Of a stretch of DNA of 64,000 bases, positions 1 through 11,700 are shown one piece after another. Source of the stretch: Galaxea fascicularis (lineage: Eukaryota > Cnidaria > Anthozoa > Scleractinia > Euphylliidae); the NCBI GenBank assembly GCA_948470475.1, contig OX419343.1, positions 14,160,414 to 14,224,413 of the forward strand, in the 5' to 3' direction. Position numbers and translations under genes: made by a program. The notes under the pieces were generated by a model. That model worked only from the letters and a program-made list of their open reading frames with translations. It made no database searches and was not told the DNA's origin. Position 1 is the first letter of the stretch, and every line of letters starts with the position of its first letter.

Positions 1-317
1 CAATCTCACTCTCCGCGGAAGTTATAAAATGCATTTTTAAACTATTTTTGTCTCTGGGTCGCATTTTACAGTAAACTATTATGAATTGATCGCATACCTC
101 ACGTAAATTTTGGATACCGATGAGGTAAACATTTTTTCGATCAACTAACTTGCATCTCTTACACTTGTTACAAGACAGAACGCAACATCTGCATGTCAGC
201 CATTAGGTCACGGTAGAAAAAATATCACGTATCTTATTTAATAGCGAAGATAACGCCATTTTAACAGACGCCTTATGTTGTTGAAACAAAGAGTTGTTTT
301 GTTTTCTTGGTGGTATC
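1..317. other. Intergenic flank with nothing recognised
   Basis: AT-rich sequence left of the piggyBac element. I see no long reading frame, no exon with recognisable homology and no clear repeat structure. Confidence 0.5.
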
Positions 318-321
318 TTAA

Positions 322-398
322 CCCTATTTGTGCCACGGGCCGATGAGATCGGCCCAAGCGTAAACACCTATTAGTGCCAGGGCCGATCTCATCGGCCC
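322..398. repeat. piggyBac left end: terminal plus subterminal repeats with hairpins
   Basis: The left inverted end (322-336) runs into a 17-bp palindrome at 338-354, GGCCGAT-GAG-ATCGGCC. About 45 bp inward the module recurs: CCTATTAGTGCCAG at 367-380, then GGCCGAT-CTC-ATCGGCC. The two palindromes are exact reverse complements of each other. The right end carries a matching partial copy (TAGTGCC on the minus strand, near 2895-2907). Such subterminal repeats usually serve as transposase binding sites; that role is inferred. Confidence 0.8.
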
Positions 399-581
399 AT
401 AAACATTACAAAGAATCTCATTGGTTTAAACAAAGACAAAAGCATTTTTGGCCAATCAAAGTTTCTCTAAGAAATCGTAGAATAATCTCGGAAAGAATTC
501 GGATACACAACGCGAATAACTCGAGTGCTTTCGCCGGCTATTCATGATCCGAAAATAACAACGTGACACGGTGAAATCAAC

Positions 582-2279
582 ATGGCGTCGCATAGCGGCA
601 GTTCGAACTTGTCAGATTTGGACGATGATTCTGGGGCGGAGAGTAGTGATATAATGTCAGAAAATAGTTCTTCCAGTGAAGACGAAAGTTCTGAATCTGC
701 CAGTGATTCAGACAGCTCTACAGAAGAGGAGATAGCGGCACTTTGGACGCGGGTTTATCCACCTGAACCTGACGATCAACTTGCTGATGTAAACTTCACT
801 GTTCGTAATCCTGGAATACAAAACATGCCAGCGGCGGATTCAACTCCAGTGGTTTACTTTCAGCTTTTTTTAACCAGCCAAATCTTGGGAAAGATTGTGT
901 TGGAGACCCGAAGATATGCGGAGCAGTTCTTTCGCGGAGCTGGTGAAAATTTGTCACCTCACAGCAGAGCGAGACGGTGGGAGAGGCTTGACTTCGGCTT
1001 GAGCATGCTGAAAAAGTTCATTGGGCTGGCTTTGTTGATGGGGCTTGTACGGATAAAGGATTTGAAAAGCTACTGGTCCGACAAGTTTGCTTGTCTTTCA
1101 ACTCCTTACTTCCCATCAGTAATGTCGAGAAATGTTTTTCAACTTGTTTCCAAGTTTCTGCACTGCCATGACAACCAGAGTGAAGATGCCCAGCGAAACT
1201 CGGAGCAGTATGATCCCCTGCACAAGTTTAGATTGATGTTGAATGGTTTGAATGATGCGTGTAAGAGGTATTTTGTTCCTCATCGTTTAATTTCCATTGA
1301 TGAAAGCTTGATTGGTATGAAAAACAGGACAGAACTAATGCAGTACATTCCAAACAAACACCACCACAAGTGGGGTGTGAAACTTTACTCTGTCACTGAT
1401 TCTGCCACTGGATTCCCCCTTCACACTTTGATCTACTGTGGGAAAAAGCGCTCTCGGCCATCATCAGAGTTTGGTCACTCTTATGATGTGGTGGATGAAC
1501 TTATGACTGAAGCTGGTCTCTTCAACAAAGGTTACCACCTCTTTGTTGACAATTTTTACACAAGTCCCACCCTCGCTGAATATTTGTATTCAAAGAGGAC
1601 CCTTCTAACAGGAACACTGCGCTCAAACAGAAAGGGTGTTCCGCAAATGCTCAAGGCTGCTAAACCCAAGGAACAAGAATGTTTGTATTTTAGAAAGGGA
1701 TCTATGCTGGCCTTGGCATGGAGGGAAAAAAAGTCGCAGAAGAATCCATGCCTCATGCTTTCTACCGGACTCCCTGCTGAAATGGTAGACCACAGACGTC
1801 GGAATGGAACAGTCAAACGACTTCCCCACCCTGTGTCTATGTACAATAAGCACATGGGTGGTGTGGATTTGCTTGACCAGATGGTGGACCAAGTTGCAGC
1901 TGAGAGAGCTTTCCACAAATTCTGGAAGAAGTGTTTTTTTTCTATACTTGACCGAATGGCCTATTGTGCATTTGTCCTGTATGATAAAAACACCTCGGCC
2001 ACAAGAAAGCTCTCTCGCATGCAATTCATGTGCACACTAGTGGAGGAGCTCTGTGGCCAAGACATAACTGCTAACAATCCTCAGCCACCAAGTATTCCAG
2101 TACATCAGATTGGAAAACTGCCATTGAAAAAGGAGAAAGACTGTGTTGTCTGCTCAAATCGAAGTGTTCCTGGTGGCAGAAAGCGCTCCAAAACACAGTG
2201 CATGGGGTGTGGTGTTGGTGTGCACTTGGACTGTTTTAACTTACTGGATCACAACACAAAGAAGAGGAAATCACTTTAA
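582..2279 (+). CDS. piggyBac transposase (PGBD-like), intact
   Basis: A 565-residue transposase that would excise and insert the flanking element at TTAA. The N-terminal ~50 residues are serine and acid rich, as in many piggyBac proteins. The DDE_Tnp_1_7 core follows, with the catalytic aspartates in their usual contexts: D240 (SIDESLIG), D323 (FVDNFYTSP) and D429 (GGVDLLDQM). Their spacing of 83 and 106 is close to that of the moth enzyme. The C-terminus is a cysteine-rich zinc finger (C521, C524, C540, C543, H548, C551) of the kind that binds the element ends. The start is the first ATG in the frame, about 245 bp inside the left end. No stop or frameshift is present. It is a transposon gene rather than a domesticated host gene, because its terminal repeats and TTAA duplications are intact. 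Confidence 0.95.
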   Translation: MASHSGSSNLSDLDDDSGAESSDIMSENSSSSEDESSESASDSDSSTEEEIAALWTRVYPPEPDDQLADVNFTVRNPGIQNMPAADSTPVVYFQLFLTSQILGKIVLETRRYAEQFFRGAGENLSPHSRARRWERLDFGLSMLKKFIGLALLMGLVRIKDLKSYWSDKFACLSTPYFPSVMSRNVFQLVSKFLHCHDNQSEDAQRNSEQYDPLHKFRLMLNGLNDACKRYFVPHRLISIDESLIGMKNRTELMQYIPNKHHHKWGVKLYSVTDSATGFPLHTLIYCGKKRSRPSSEFGHSYDVVDELMTEAGLFNKGYHLFVDNFYTSPTLAEYLYSKRTLLTGTLRSNRKGVPQMLKAAKPKEQECLYFRKGSMLALAWREKKSQKNPCLMLSTGLPAEMVDHRRRNGTVKRLPHPVSMYNKHMGGVDLLDQMVDQVAAERAFHKFWKKCFFSILDRMAYCAFVLYDKNTSATRKLSRMQFMCTLVEELCGQDITANNPQPPSIPVHQIGKLPLKKEKDCVVCSNRSVPGGRKRSKTQCMGCGVGVHLDCFNLLDHNTKKRKSL

Positions 2280-2947
2280 TGTTTATATTAAGTAAAAGAG
2301 AATTTTTCAACCAATTGGTAACATTTTTGGGAATTAGTTGTCTGAATTTCATGGACCATTTTTCAATGTTTCGGTCAATATGAGCTGTCAGTATGGCCAT
2401 ACTCCTCTGTCTTTGTATAGAAATAGCTCTTACAACTTTTGAAAACATTTTGTAGTTAAAGTTGATGGTGACAGTGTAAATACACTGTCTAAATGTTGCC
2501 TTTATAAGGACTGTGTTCATTCCACTTTTTTTGCCGATTTTAGGCACCTGTCAATTAGATAATTTTCTTGGTTTATTCAGTGTATCAAGAGGCTTCTCAC
2601 ACTATTTGCAAATTGTGTATAGAACTAGATTTCATTTGGTACAATTTTTCTCTTTGTAACTTGATTTTGAGGATATGCATCTTGTGTGCAAAGTTTCAAA
2701 ACAAATTTTTGATTACGCAATCTTCTGTAATGTGACACCACTGTCTCCATAGAAACCAACTTGTCCACTTGACAACTGAATGCATGTGAAAGGCAATTTT
2801 CTAAGGAATAAAATGATGGTTAGCTTGTCTTGATTGGACTGCTAGTTCCTGTTTTATGCTTGTTTCAGTGTACTTAGCTGTTTTGGCTAATATTGGGCTG
2901 GCACTACCAAGGTACCCCCCTCAAATTTGTGGCACTAATAGGGTTAA

Positions 2948-4436
2948 CAAAAGGGATGTTTATACTAAAAACAGATAATCCCTAATAGCTTACAACGTGC
3001 CCACACAGGAGGATTTGAAACAAGGACACGTTCTTGAAAATAATTCGATGTTTGCTTTGGATCCGTCTCGGTTTGTCCCGATCGTTTTCTCTTTCTCCTT
3101 TCGCTTTTGAAGGACGCACAAGGCAATTTGAGTGTTATATCTCACTTAATGTATAGAATAATCAACAGCGTCGGGGTTTTTAATCTTCCGTAATCCGTGT
3201 CACTTTCAGTCGTTGCAGTTTCAGCTATGCGGCTTTACCCGCATCTTCCACAAACATCTGTTTAGTAATTGCCAAAATAGTTTCCATAAGAGTCAAATCA
3301 CCATTTTCAGAACTGGCTTAACCGTTGAAAGTATTTCTCATTGGCTAAAGTCCAGCTTCAGTGATCTGAAAAAGAACAAACTTACCTTGTGTCAGCTTCT
3401 CTATCCAAGTCAAGAGTTCGGTAAAATTAAAGCAAGAATTCGTCGTGCATTGCATTCTGGTGGCTTACACATTGCATTCTGGGAAGGGCTATTTCAATTT
3501 TTTTTTACCAGCTTAATCATTCGCCTACATCATTGTCCAAAATCCAGATTATCATAGAAAAAGGAAAATAGAAAGCCAATAAAAAGGGCTTTGCTTTCAA
3601 AAACAATCCTTCTTATCAGTTTAGTCCAGAATCTGAGTGTAAGTTAAAAGTTGATTACACGAGGTGAATCCCGGTACCATGGGAACGAAAAGACCATTCC
3701 CTTCTTTTAAGTCGTTGTCTTTGACGCTAAGATATCATTCTGTTTACTTTAAATGGCCATTTCACGTCGTTGAGAAAAGATTTGTTAAGAACCGTGATTT
3801 ACCCGACTGATTTGAAGCACAGCTGTCGTCGCATTTAATAAGCTGCATGTGTGTAAATAAAGGAAGGATTTTTTCCTTAATGTACGTGCTTCTAGTTATC
3901 ACGTGAAATTCATGTTGGATGATACTTTATAACAGCCACCAGAGCCACTGGACGGTATTATCAGCATGTAGAAATCAAGTATGTTGCGGAGTGTCGAATC
4001 TCGCAGGAGCTACTTGTCAACACCGATGTTATGATGCTATTATCCAGCCACACATTTTATTGGAATAATCAATAATTTTGTTGTTAGGAGAGAAAAATTT
4101 TTGATTTCCTTGCGAGCATTAGCACAAACACGCTGTCTTCACACATGCTTCGCCTCTGTTCAAGGAAGGTGAATGTATTCAATGAGACTGCATTAAACTG
4201 AAACTACTTCTTCTTGCTTACTCACTAAAACTGAGTACTCCGTTACAACTTGGACAAAAAGACAAACCGGGTACCGGCGAACATTGCAGCGGCGGGTAGT
4301 TCGGCAAAAGATATGATCAGTATATCACTTTTAGTATACAAGGCCATACAAGGAGCCGAGACGAAATACGCCTTACGTACAAAAATCTTCTTGTTGTGAC
4401 GGCAGTATTACCTAGAATGAAAAGGATTGCCCTTTC
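2948..4436. other. Intergenic, no gene seen
   Basis: AT-rich DNA. The open frames here (for example 3213-3557) have no recognisable domain and no splice-site context resembling the real genes. Nothing else is supported. Confidence 0.4.
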
Positions 4437-5110
4437 GGTGGGGTTTGGTTTCCAATCAATAAAACATGGTTTGTCACAACTTTTACTTTGAAAATGAAGA
4501 TGACCCCAACTGTGATGTGTTGTGGCAGGACACCTCCTTGCAATCAATAAACGTTGGATTGCCTTCGGTGCAGTAGCACATGACAGGCGCGGACCCAGGA
4601 TTTTGAATTGGGGGTTGAATTTTTGTAATAATGTAACAGAACCAAAGCCTGGTTGGGGGATAAGAAAAAAAAAAGATGGGGGCTCAGAAAAAAAAAAAGG
4701 GGGGGGGGGTAAAAATTCACCCATTTCGCCTCCCCTGGATCCGCGCCTGCATGATATCTCCTAGCATTCTAGCTTAATTTGTCAGTTAAAATTAAAGCAT
4801 GACTTCATGCATTTGTTGTACGACCAACACTTTGAATTATGTGAGAACTATCACTTCTTTGCAGTGAAAAACTTTGAATAGAAAAACACTTGAAACTGTT
4901 TGCAAACAATTATAAATCACGTTTCTCAACTTCCCGGCGGCTTCTGTTCTTAACTTCTATCTTCAGTTTTACTAAGCTCAAAATGACAGCGCTATACAAC
5001 TTGCAAAACACGCAGGCGCGATTTCAATCTGCCAGCAACCTAATTAACATTTTTCCTTTAGTCTTGTTTAGCACGGCCTGGCGGAGTAGTTTACCCCGCA
5101 TTAGCTAAGT
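4437..5110. repeat. Diverged local duplication, copy 1 (partner 5640-6060)
   Basis: Three colinear blocks match the region at 5640-6060: GGGGTTTGGTTTCCAAT near 4440 and 5647, a block starting AAAGCATGA near 4794 and 5823, and GGAGTAGTTTACCCCG near 5084 and 6030. Their order is kept but the blocks have diverged heavily. Copy 1 alone carries the MITE at 4584-4749. This is an old tandem duplication of about 1 kb, not coding. Confidence 0.7.
4584..4749. mobile_element. Short hAT-like MITE
   Basis: A 166-bp non-autonomous element. Its ends are CAGGCGCGGACCCAGG at the left and, on the minus strand, CAGGCGCGGATCCAGG at the right, flanked directly by CATGA on both sides. The interior holds A-rich and G-rich runs (4666-4710). 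The CAGG-type end is typical of hAT-derived MITEs, although a hAT target duplication should be 8 bp, so the superfamily is uncertain. Confidence 0.65.
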
Positions 5111-5639
5111 CGCTCAGGGGTCAAGTGTTGAGTAGACAATTATATGCCGAGCTTGGAAGACTTTCACAGCAGTATGCAGCGTTAAGTGATTTCCATATGT
5201 TCCATTAGAAACACTTCCAGGGGAAAGTTGAATAGGCCTAACTCCTTCTCCCCCAAACCAGCGCTCTGGGCTCTTGGGATTCGCGGCATATGTATCTCTA
5301 CAGTTAAAAACCTTTTTATATTTTGCGTCAAATTAGTTACTTTAGTTTAATACAATCTGCGCCACAAGTTATGACACTTTAAGCTGAGGCTATAAGTTAT
5401 TACATTTTGAGTTACAAATGACTTTGCGTCAAAATTTATTACGATTCGGGTTAGTATTACATTTTCAGTCGGCTTTTGCTTAGTCACTTAACGATGAAAA
5501 ATTGTGAAATTTTGAAGGACAGCAGTGAGCCACGCACACGCTACAGCCTTTCAATGGCTTGTTCCCATAATAGAGCAAGATCCGATGAAAATGTTCCTGT
5601 TGAAACTCAGTTATCAGTCGAGATTGAAAGGATCGTCCT

Positions 5640-6060
5640 CTCCCGTTGGGGTTTGGTTTCCAATAAATATATTAAATTGTGTCATACCTTTTAATTTGGA
5701 AATGAAGATGACTCCAACTGAACTGTTGTGGCTACATCACTTTGCGCCTCGGGCGGTCAAGCAGTGAAAGCTTTCAGCTTGCGACAGCATATAATGCGTC
5801 CTTTTATATCAAAGGCACAATAAAAGCATGAATTCACGCATTTCTACCACGAACAACTTCTAAAATTATCTCAGAGCTATCACGTCTTTCACTGAAACAC
5901 TTTGAAGACAAATTTGAAGACAAATTTAAATTTAAATTACGCACTACAATTTGTTGTATTTCTAAAAAGTAAGTGAAAAGTCTATGTTTACTAAATGTAT
6001 GTGTCTGGCGGCGAATCGTGCCGCACGCGGAGTAGTTTACCCCGGATTAGCTAAGACATC
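5640..6060. repeat. Diverged local duplication, copy 2
   Basis: Partner of 4437-5110. It lacks the MITE and keeps the same three conserved blocks in the same order. Confidence 0.65.
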
Positions 6061-8472
6061 GTTCTTCTTTAACTGTGATAATTGCCATTAGCAGATTAGT
6101 ACACTTAATCTGGCAATGGCTGGTCTTAGGATATGCACAACTTTTATTTTTCGATTTTAATCGAATCCAATTAACAGGTATACGTATTTCCATTTGTCTT
6201 GTTTAACACTGACGGAGTGGTTTTTGGACATCGGTTTGAAGAGTCACGTCTGTCAACATTTAAAAACAAGGAAAAAACAACAATCAAGGTTTTCTGACAT
6301 TCACTCAGCTAAAAAATCGGAAAGAGAAGGAAGATGGACATCTCTGCCCTGGAGCAAAGCTTCGACCTCCTGACGTTTTTTGGGTCTTAAATTTAACGGA
6401 AACTTCAGATGGAAAGAAAAATTCTCGAAAGCTTTAAGGATAAAATCACTACTGTCTGCTATTTCTATTTTTGTCGTTATCAAAGCGTGCACGATGAAAG
6501 ATTACTTCATCATCCGATCAAGTCGGCCAATCAGCATTTTTGGCGAGTGCAAGCTCTCCTTCTTCCCTGATCTGATGACAGGGGGCGGGACTTCCCTTCC
6601 TCGCCCCCTATCCCCAGGGAGAACTTGCCCGGAGGCACAGTGGCAACCCGCCCAAGATCAGTTGTGAGTGAGAAGAAACCCAAGGCATTTTTCTGCTATA
6701 TTTGAACTACCGTAAAATAATGTTTAGTTTTAAAGTAGTGTGAATTGCATGACAAATACACGGTAGTGTATATACAGGTATGGCTATAAATATAGGTGCT
6801 GTGCAGTGTTTAAATGAATTCCGAGTCTGGCAATGTAAGGCAAAACTGAAGGCTGACAGCGATTCCAACTTTTCTCTGGTCAGCATGTAACGCCTCAAGT
6901 CAACAGTTGTCTTAACACATGGCTTTGTTTGAACGACAAGGATGGGCCTGAACGTGTTCAGGTCATCCATCTGATTATTGTATCCATTTATAGCGCCATC
7001 ACGTACAAAGTGAACAGGCGGATCTCATTAAATTTAGGGTCGTTCACATCAGTTTTCAGCACTTTCATTGATGAATTTTTACTATCAATCTTTCTATGTT
7101 ATTGGCTTATATTGGTTTTAAATGAATACCCAATCATTGGTGAGCAAGTCATGAAACTTTTTTTTGCCATATTATGCTACCTAGCAACACTGTGACTTGT
7201 TAGAAACACCCCTAATTTTGACTTGAGTGACACTAACTTAAAAACAAGATTGCGACCTCAGTTTTTATTCCTGGGAAGTAATCAGCATAATGAAATACAG
7301 CTTTTTTCAAAGTTAGTAAAAAAGATTGTGGCAGTGGATAGGTGGCTCTGATTTGTTTTAAATGTAGCAATCTTGACACACTTACTCACTTTACATTTAC
7401 TTTTCGACAATAAAAACTGAGGGTCACAGAGCTCATTTTTCGAATTATTGTAGCTTAAAGCTAAGATATTGTTAGGGATTTTCTAACAGGTTATAATGTT
7501 GCTATGAAACCAGCTCCAGAATTGTATATAAGGGCGAGGGGGGGGGGGGGGGCACAAGGTATATAAGACAGACTCTTGATGTTGGTCCCTGCTGTTTTCA
7601 GTCATAATTTGCTGTAACTCCTTATAAGACGGACACCTCACTAAGATTATTTGATGATACTAACCACTTTATTACTGAGCGAAAATATCTTCATATGCAT
7701 TTGAACCAAAAACCCTGGGAGAATTATTTAGTTTTGTTGGACACAACAAATCAGTCAATAGTACTTTCATACGCTCAGATTGGTTACTCAAACGCCAGTC
7801 TATATTTTCCTATTCACGTCCTGGCTTGTCTGGGATTTCATGCACAAGCTTTTCAGGCGATGAATAAGCTGTCACAACATGTTACACTGTACACCATTGA
7901 TGAAGATGACTATAGAACAACCAACAGAACCGTGCCTCTAGCCCTGAAAATCTAGCCTTGCTACATATCAATCAGTCAGGGACAATGAAACGAGCAGCTC
8001 TAGAGAAGTGCCTATCTGGGTCTCACTATCCATAATACCCAAAATTATTCATTTGATGGTCAGTGATTAGTGGTAGATATTATATTATAATCTGTTATCC
8101 ACCACAGTCTGTATCCATTTTGGTTATTACTGTGAACTATCAGATGTCCATTTCATTCTGCACCCACAATACTATGAAACTTTGGGACCATCTCCTGAAG
8201 AGAAAGGCATGAAAACAAAAACAAAACAAAAAACTTTGAAAAAGCTTATCACAGTTTATATTGGTAAGTCCTAGTATTTACTGGCTAAGACTATAAAAAT
8301 AAATCAAAGGAATAATGATAGACCACAAATTCAAAAGTTGAATGCTGGGTGATCAGTGGGCTGTTTATACAGCCAGAGGTAGTACAGATGTAGATCCAGA
8401 ACTTATAATTTACAGGGGGTTGGCTGGGAGATTGAAAACAATTCAATGGTTTCATGCTGCTGAAAGACAAAA
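6061..8472. other. Intergenic, no gene seen
   Basis: No exon or element could be recognised. Small features are a long G run near 7539-7553 and a GC-rich patch at 6570-6660. The short frames here lack homology that I recognise. Part of this region may be 3' untranslated sequence of BLOC1S1, which ends just to the right on the minus strand. Confidence 0.4.
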
Positions 8473-8675
8473 TCATCTCATGGGTAACCCATTAATTACT
8501 GACTGGTTTGCCCCTCAGTAACATCTACTCCAAAAAAGCAATAATTTAATTTATATATCATTCATTCTTACACATTCTATGAATAAGAAGGGATTTTCAT
8601 ACACATTAAAAATTTCTGCAGCTTATACATTTGTATTTTTACAGGTTTAACCCTTTCCCTCCTAAGAGTGACTCA

Positions 8676-8718
<43 letters not shown>

Positions 8719-11700
8719 AGGGAGACCCCTTAGGAGTTAAAGGGTTAAAAACTATCTCCCTTAACCCTTTCCCTCCTAAGAGTGACTCAATAGATTTTAT
8801 TCTGACGCAATGCCAGACTATTTTACTCAACAAAGGGAGACCCCTTAGGAGTTAAAGGGTTAAGGTAAATTAAATCCAAAAAATTGTATAACAGACCTTT
8901 ATAAGCGTACTCCAGTGCACTTGCTATGGCTGTCATATCTGCTTCTATTACTCGTGACCAGTTCTCAACATCTCCAAGTTCCTAAGACAAACAGGTGTAT
9001 TTCACAGATTCACCTTATCCTGCAAACAATCTCCCACCAATGAACCTGAGTGGGTATCATAACCCTGCCTTAGTAGTATAATAATATTATTTATTTACCT
9101 TTAAAGCTTTGTTGAAGGCTTCTAACATCTGCAACCACTGTACTGTCTGTTTAGAAAACCTCACTAAAATGGAAGATGTCAATACAATGAATTACAATAA
9201 GAGATTAGAACTCAGGTTCTGGCTCCAGTTTTGCACTGTCTCCAGGTCAAACTGGAAATTAGAAATAGTGGTCACCAAGGAACATGAGAATTTGGTTGTA
9301 GTGATGGGGGTATTTCATGGCTGAACATAACTTTTAAGATTTTACAAACAAGAAGCAAAAGTTATAGATGCTATCCTTTCAAAACCAAAGGTAGCCCTAA
9401 AAGAACACTGTTATTATTTCTCAATATTTGCCACTGGTCTGTCCCTTGGAAGGCACATTTTCTTTGAGTGCAGGCCATATTTATGAGGAGGGATTTCACA
9501 ACATGGCTGTTGGCCACTGTAATAAGGTTTTCTTGTGAGAAAACGCATCCTAGCCATTTTTGCTGGGACAAAAAAGTGGCTGTAATAATGTTGTGGCTGT
9601 ATGGCAGGTATCCACTTTATGTCAACTTTGTGGAGAGAGGAGAGGCAAACCTTAGAACCTTAAGGAGAAACACTATGACAAGAATGAAAACCAACACCGA
9701 AATATTATTGCTAACCTATACAATGAAAGAAACAAGTCTCCCTTCAAGAAGAACAATGTTGACATTGGAACTTTAGGACCTGCTTTAATAAATGCTGATA
9801 ATGTTGATCTTGGCGAAACACATTTTCTACATTTTTTGTAAGGCATGCAATACTGTAAATCACCTGCGTGAACCTGCAGTTGTTTAGCTTCTGTTTCCAA
9901 CTTCCTTTGATTAACATAGGCTTGCTCAACACTATAAGCAACAAAAGGATAATATTGCAATCAATGCAAGTCCTTGTAAATGATTTGGAGTACAATGATT
10001 TTCAAGAAAAGCTGGGCCACCCTTGTGGCAAGGTTAATGGAGGGATGGTTCATTGAAAAGTGTGTAACAAAATGTCAGTCAAATTTTATCATTCTTGTAG
10101 TCTAAAGCTTTTCTGCAAAGCTCCCTTGTTATCTTTATTTCTCTTGGGAACCTAAAAGCCTTGAGCTGGCAAAAGAACAGGGGCACCCAATGAGCAAATT
10201 AAGAAAGAAAACCTTTGAGGGATATTTCTAGGCTTCTTGCAATGTTTAAAGACTGTTTAAAGAGTTTGAATTTGATCTGTTCGGATTTCTTAGCTGAAAA
10301 TGTTAGGGAATGAAATCTTCATTTCAGAAATTGCTAGCTGAATGTTACCTTCAAAGAACCTCTCTGTGAACTATTTGCTTACCCAAAAATGCTAGGTGAC
10401 CTTATCAAGAGCCAAAAATTGCAAAAATATCTCTTCCGAAAATCTAAGGGACTATTTTCCCCTGGATTTCTCTGGTTGTGAATCTTTCAGGTAATGTTTT
10501 AGTTAAGAAATCATTAGCTTTTAGCAATGCATTGTACGAAAGTCTTAGAACAGGTAGACTCTCGAACAAATAATTCATCGAAGTTTCTCGTTGGGTGCCC
10601 CTGGAAGAACTTATCACTCACGGGGGTTTCGTTTAAGGCAGGACACCAGATGTAACATTTGGTTGTTTGACATGAAAAGTCTGGCAGTAACGTCAGACGA
10701 TTCACATGAAATAATAACAATAGTCTGAATCTGGTAGTTTAAAATGTTACCGAAAACCCTGCACTCACCAACAAGTTTCAAGTGTTTCAAGTTTATTAAG
10801 AAAATTGAAACATACAAAGTATGATGTACCACTTCTCGCAGTTAGGTTTTAGATTACTGGTGGTTAATTCAGCTGTGTACTGCACACTGTAACATTTCTG
10901 TTGGTTCTAGTGTTAACTCTTCAGTAGGCCTTTATTCTTTAACAAACTCTGATGAATAATATACTGGTCCAACAGGCATTGATTGCTGGTTTCTGCAACC
11001 AACTGACCTACATTTAAGGTTTGCCCATGACCAGCCTCTATCCAACACACAGAAGTCTAGCAGATCAATCCACAACACTGACTCAGTGAACTTAGTTACT
11101 TATATTATGTTTTTATGTTCAGTAACTTAGTTATTAAGAGTGATGTATATGAAATAAATCATATATGAAATGCGGTATTGAAATCAAGTGAACGATGATC
11201 CTCGCAGTTGAGAACGCAATTTTAATGCAATTATGTAAAGAAGCCTGAAAAAAAAATTTAGGACTTCAACAGGGTTTGAACCCATGACCTGTGATACTGG
11301 TGCAATGCTCTAACCAACTGAGCTATGAAGCCACAAACTAATTATTGTAGGTTCATATGTTCCCATGAAAGAGATGAGTGAGAATGATGTATATGAAATA
11401 AATCATATAATGACTGTAGTAGGTCATCTTTTTAAAATTATTTATCATGGTCTGGGAAATTATTCAGACCAACCGTGCATCACACTAACTCTTTGTTAAC
11501 ATGCATGCGAATCAGTTTGTTATGTCAAACCAGGATTAAACCCACTCCCCTTTCTGACTCAGTCATGAATCAAATGATGCTCTGTTTTAAAACCTACAAA
11601 AAGTCAGGATTTGGTAAAAAAAGGAATAAAGTGTGCAAAGATGCATTTTAGCGAAAAAAATATTTTGGGGTGATAGACACTTTAATGCTCTGCAACTGAT

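Larger units (their letters stand above)
318..2947 (+). mobile_element. Complete piggyBac transposon
   Basis: A cut-and-paste DNA transposon with all its parts. TTAA target duplications lie at 318-321 and 2944-2947. The inverted ends are CCCTATTTGTGCCAC (322-336) and, on the other strand, CCCTATTAGTGCCAC (2929-2943), with one difference in 15. One uninterrupted transposase frame (582-2279) occupies the middle, and an AATAAA lies near 2806. The TTAA target, the CCCT start and the DDE_Tnp_1_7 transposase are all diagnostic of piggyBac. The near-identical ends and open frame suggest recent insertion; whether it still moves cannot be told from sequence. Confidence 0.95.

Noticed and set aside
4666..4710. 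Adenine and guanine runs as possible functional G-quadruplex
   Set aside because: A single uninterrupted G run inside a MITE; more likely replication slippage or assembly noise.
9468..10056. Plus-strand frames overlapping BLOC1S1
   Set aside because: They are antisense to, or intronic within, BLOC1S1 and have no homology.
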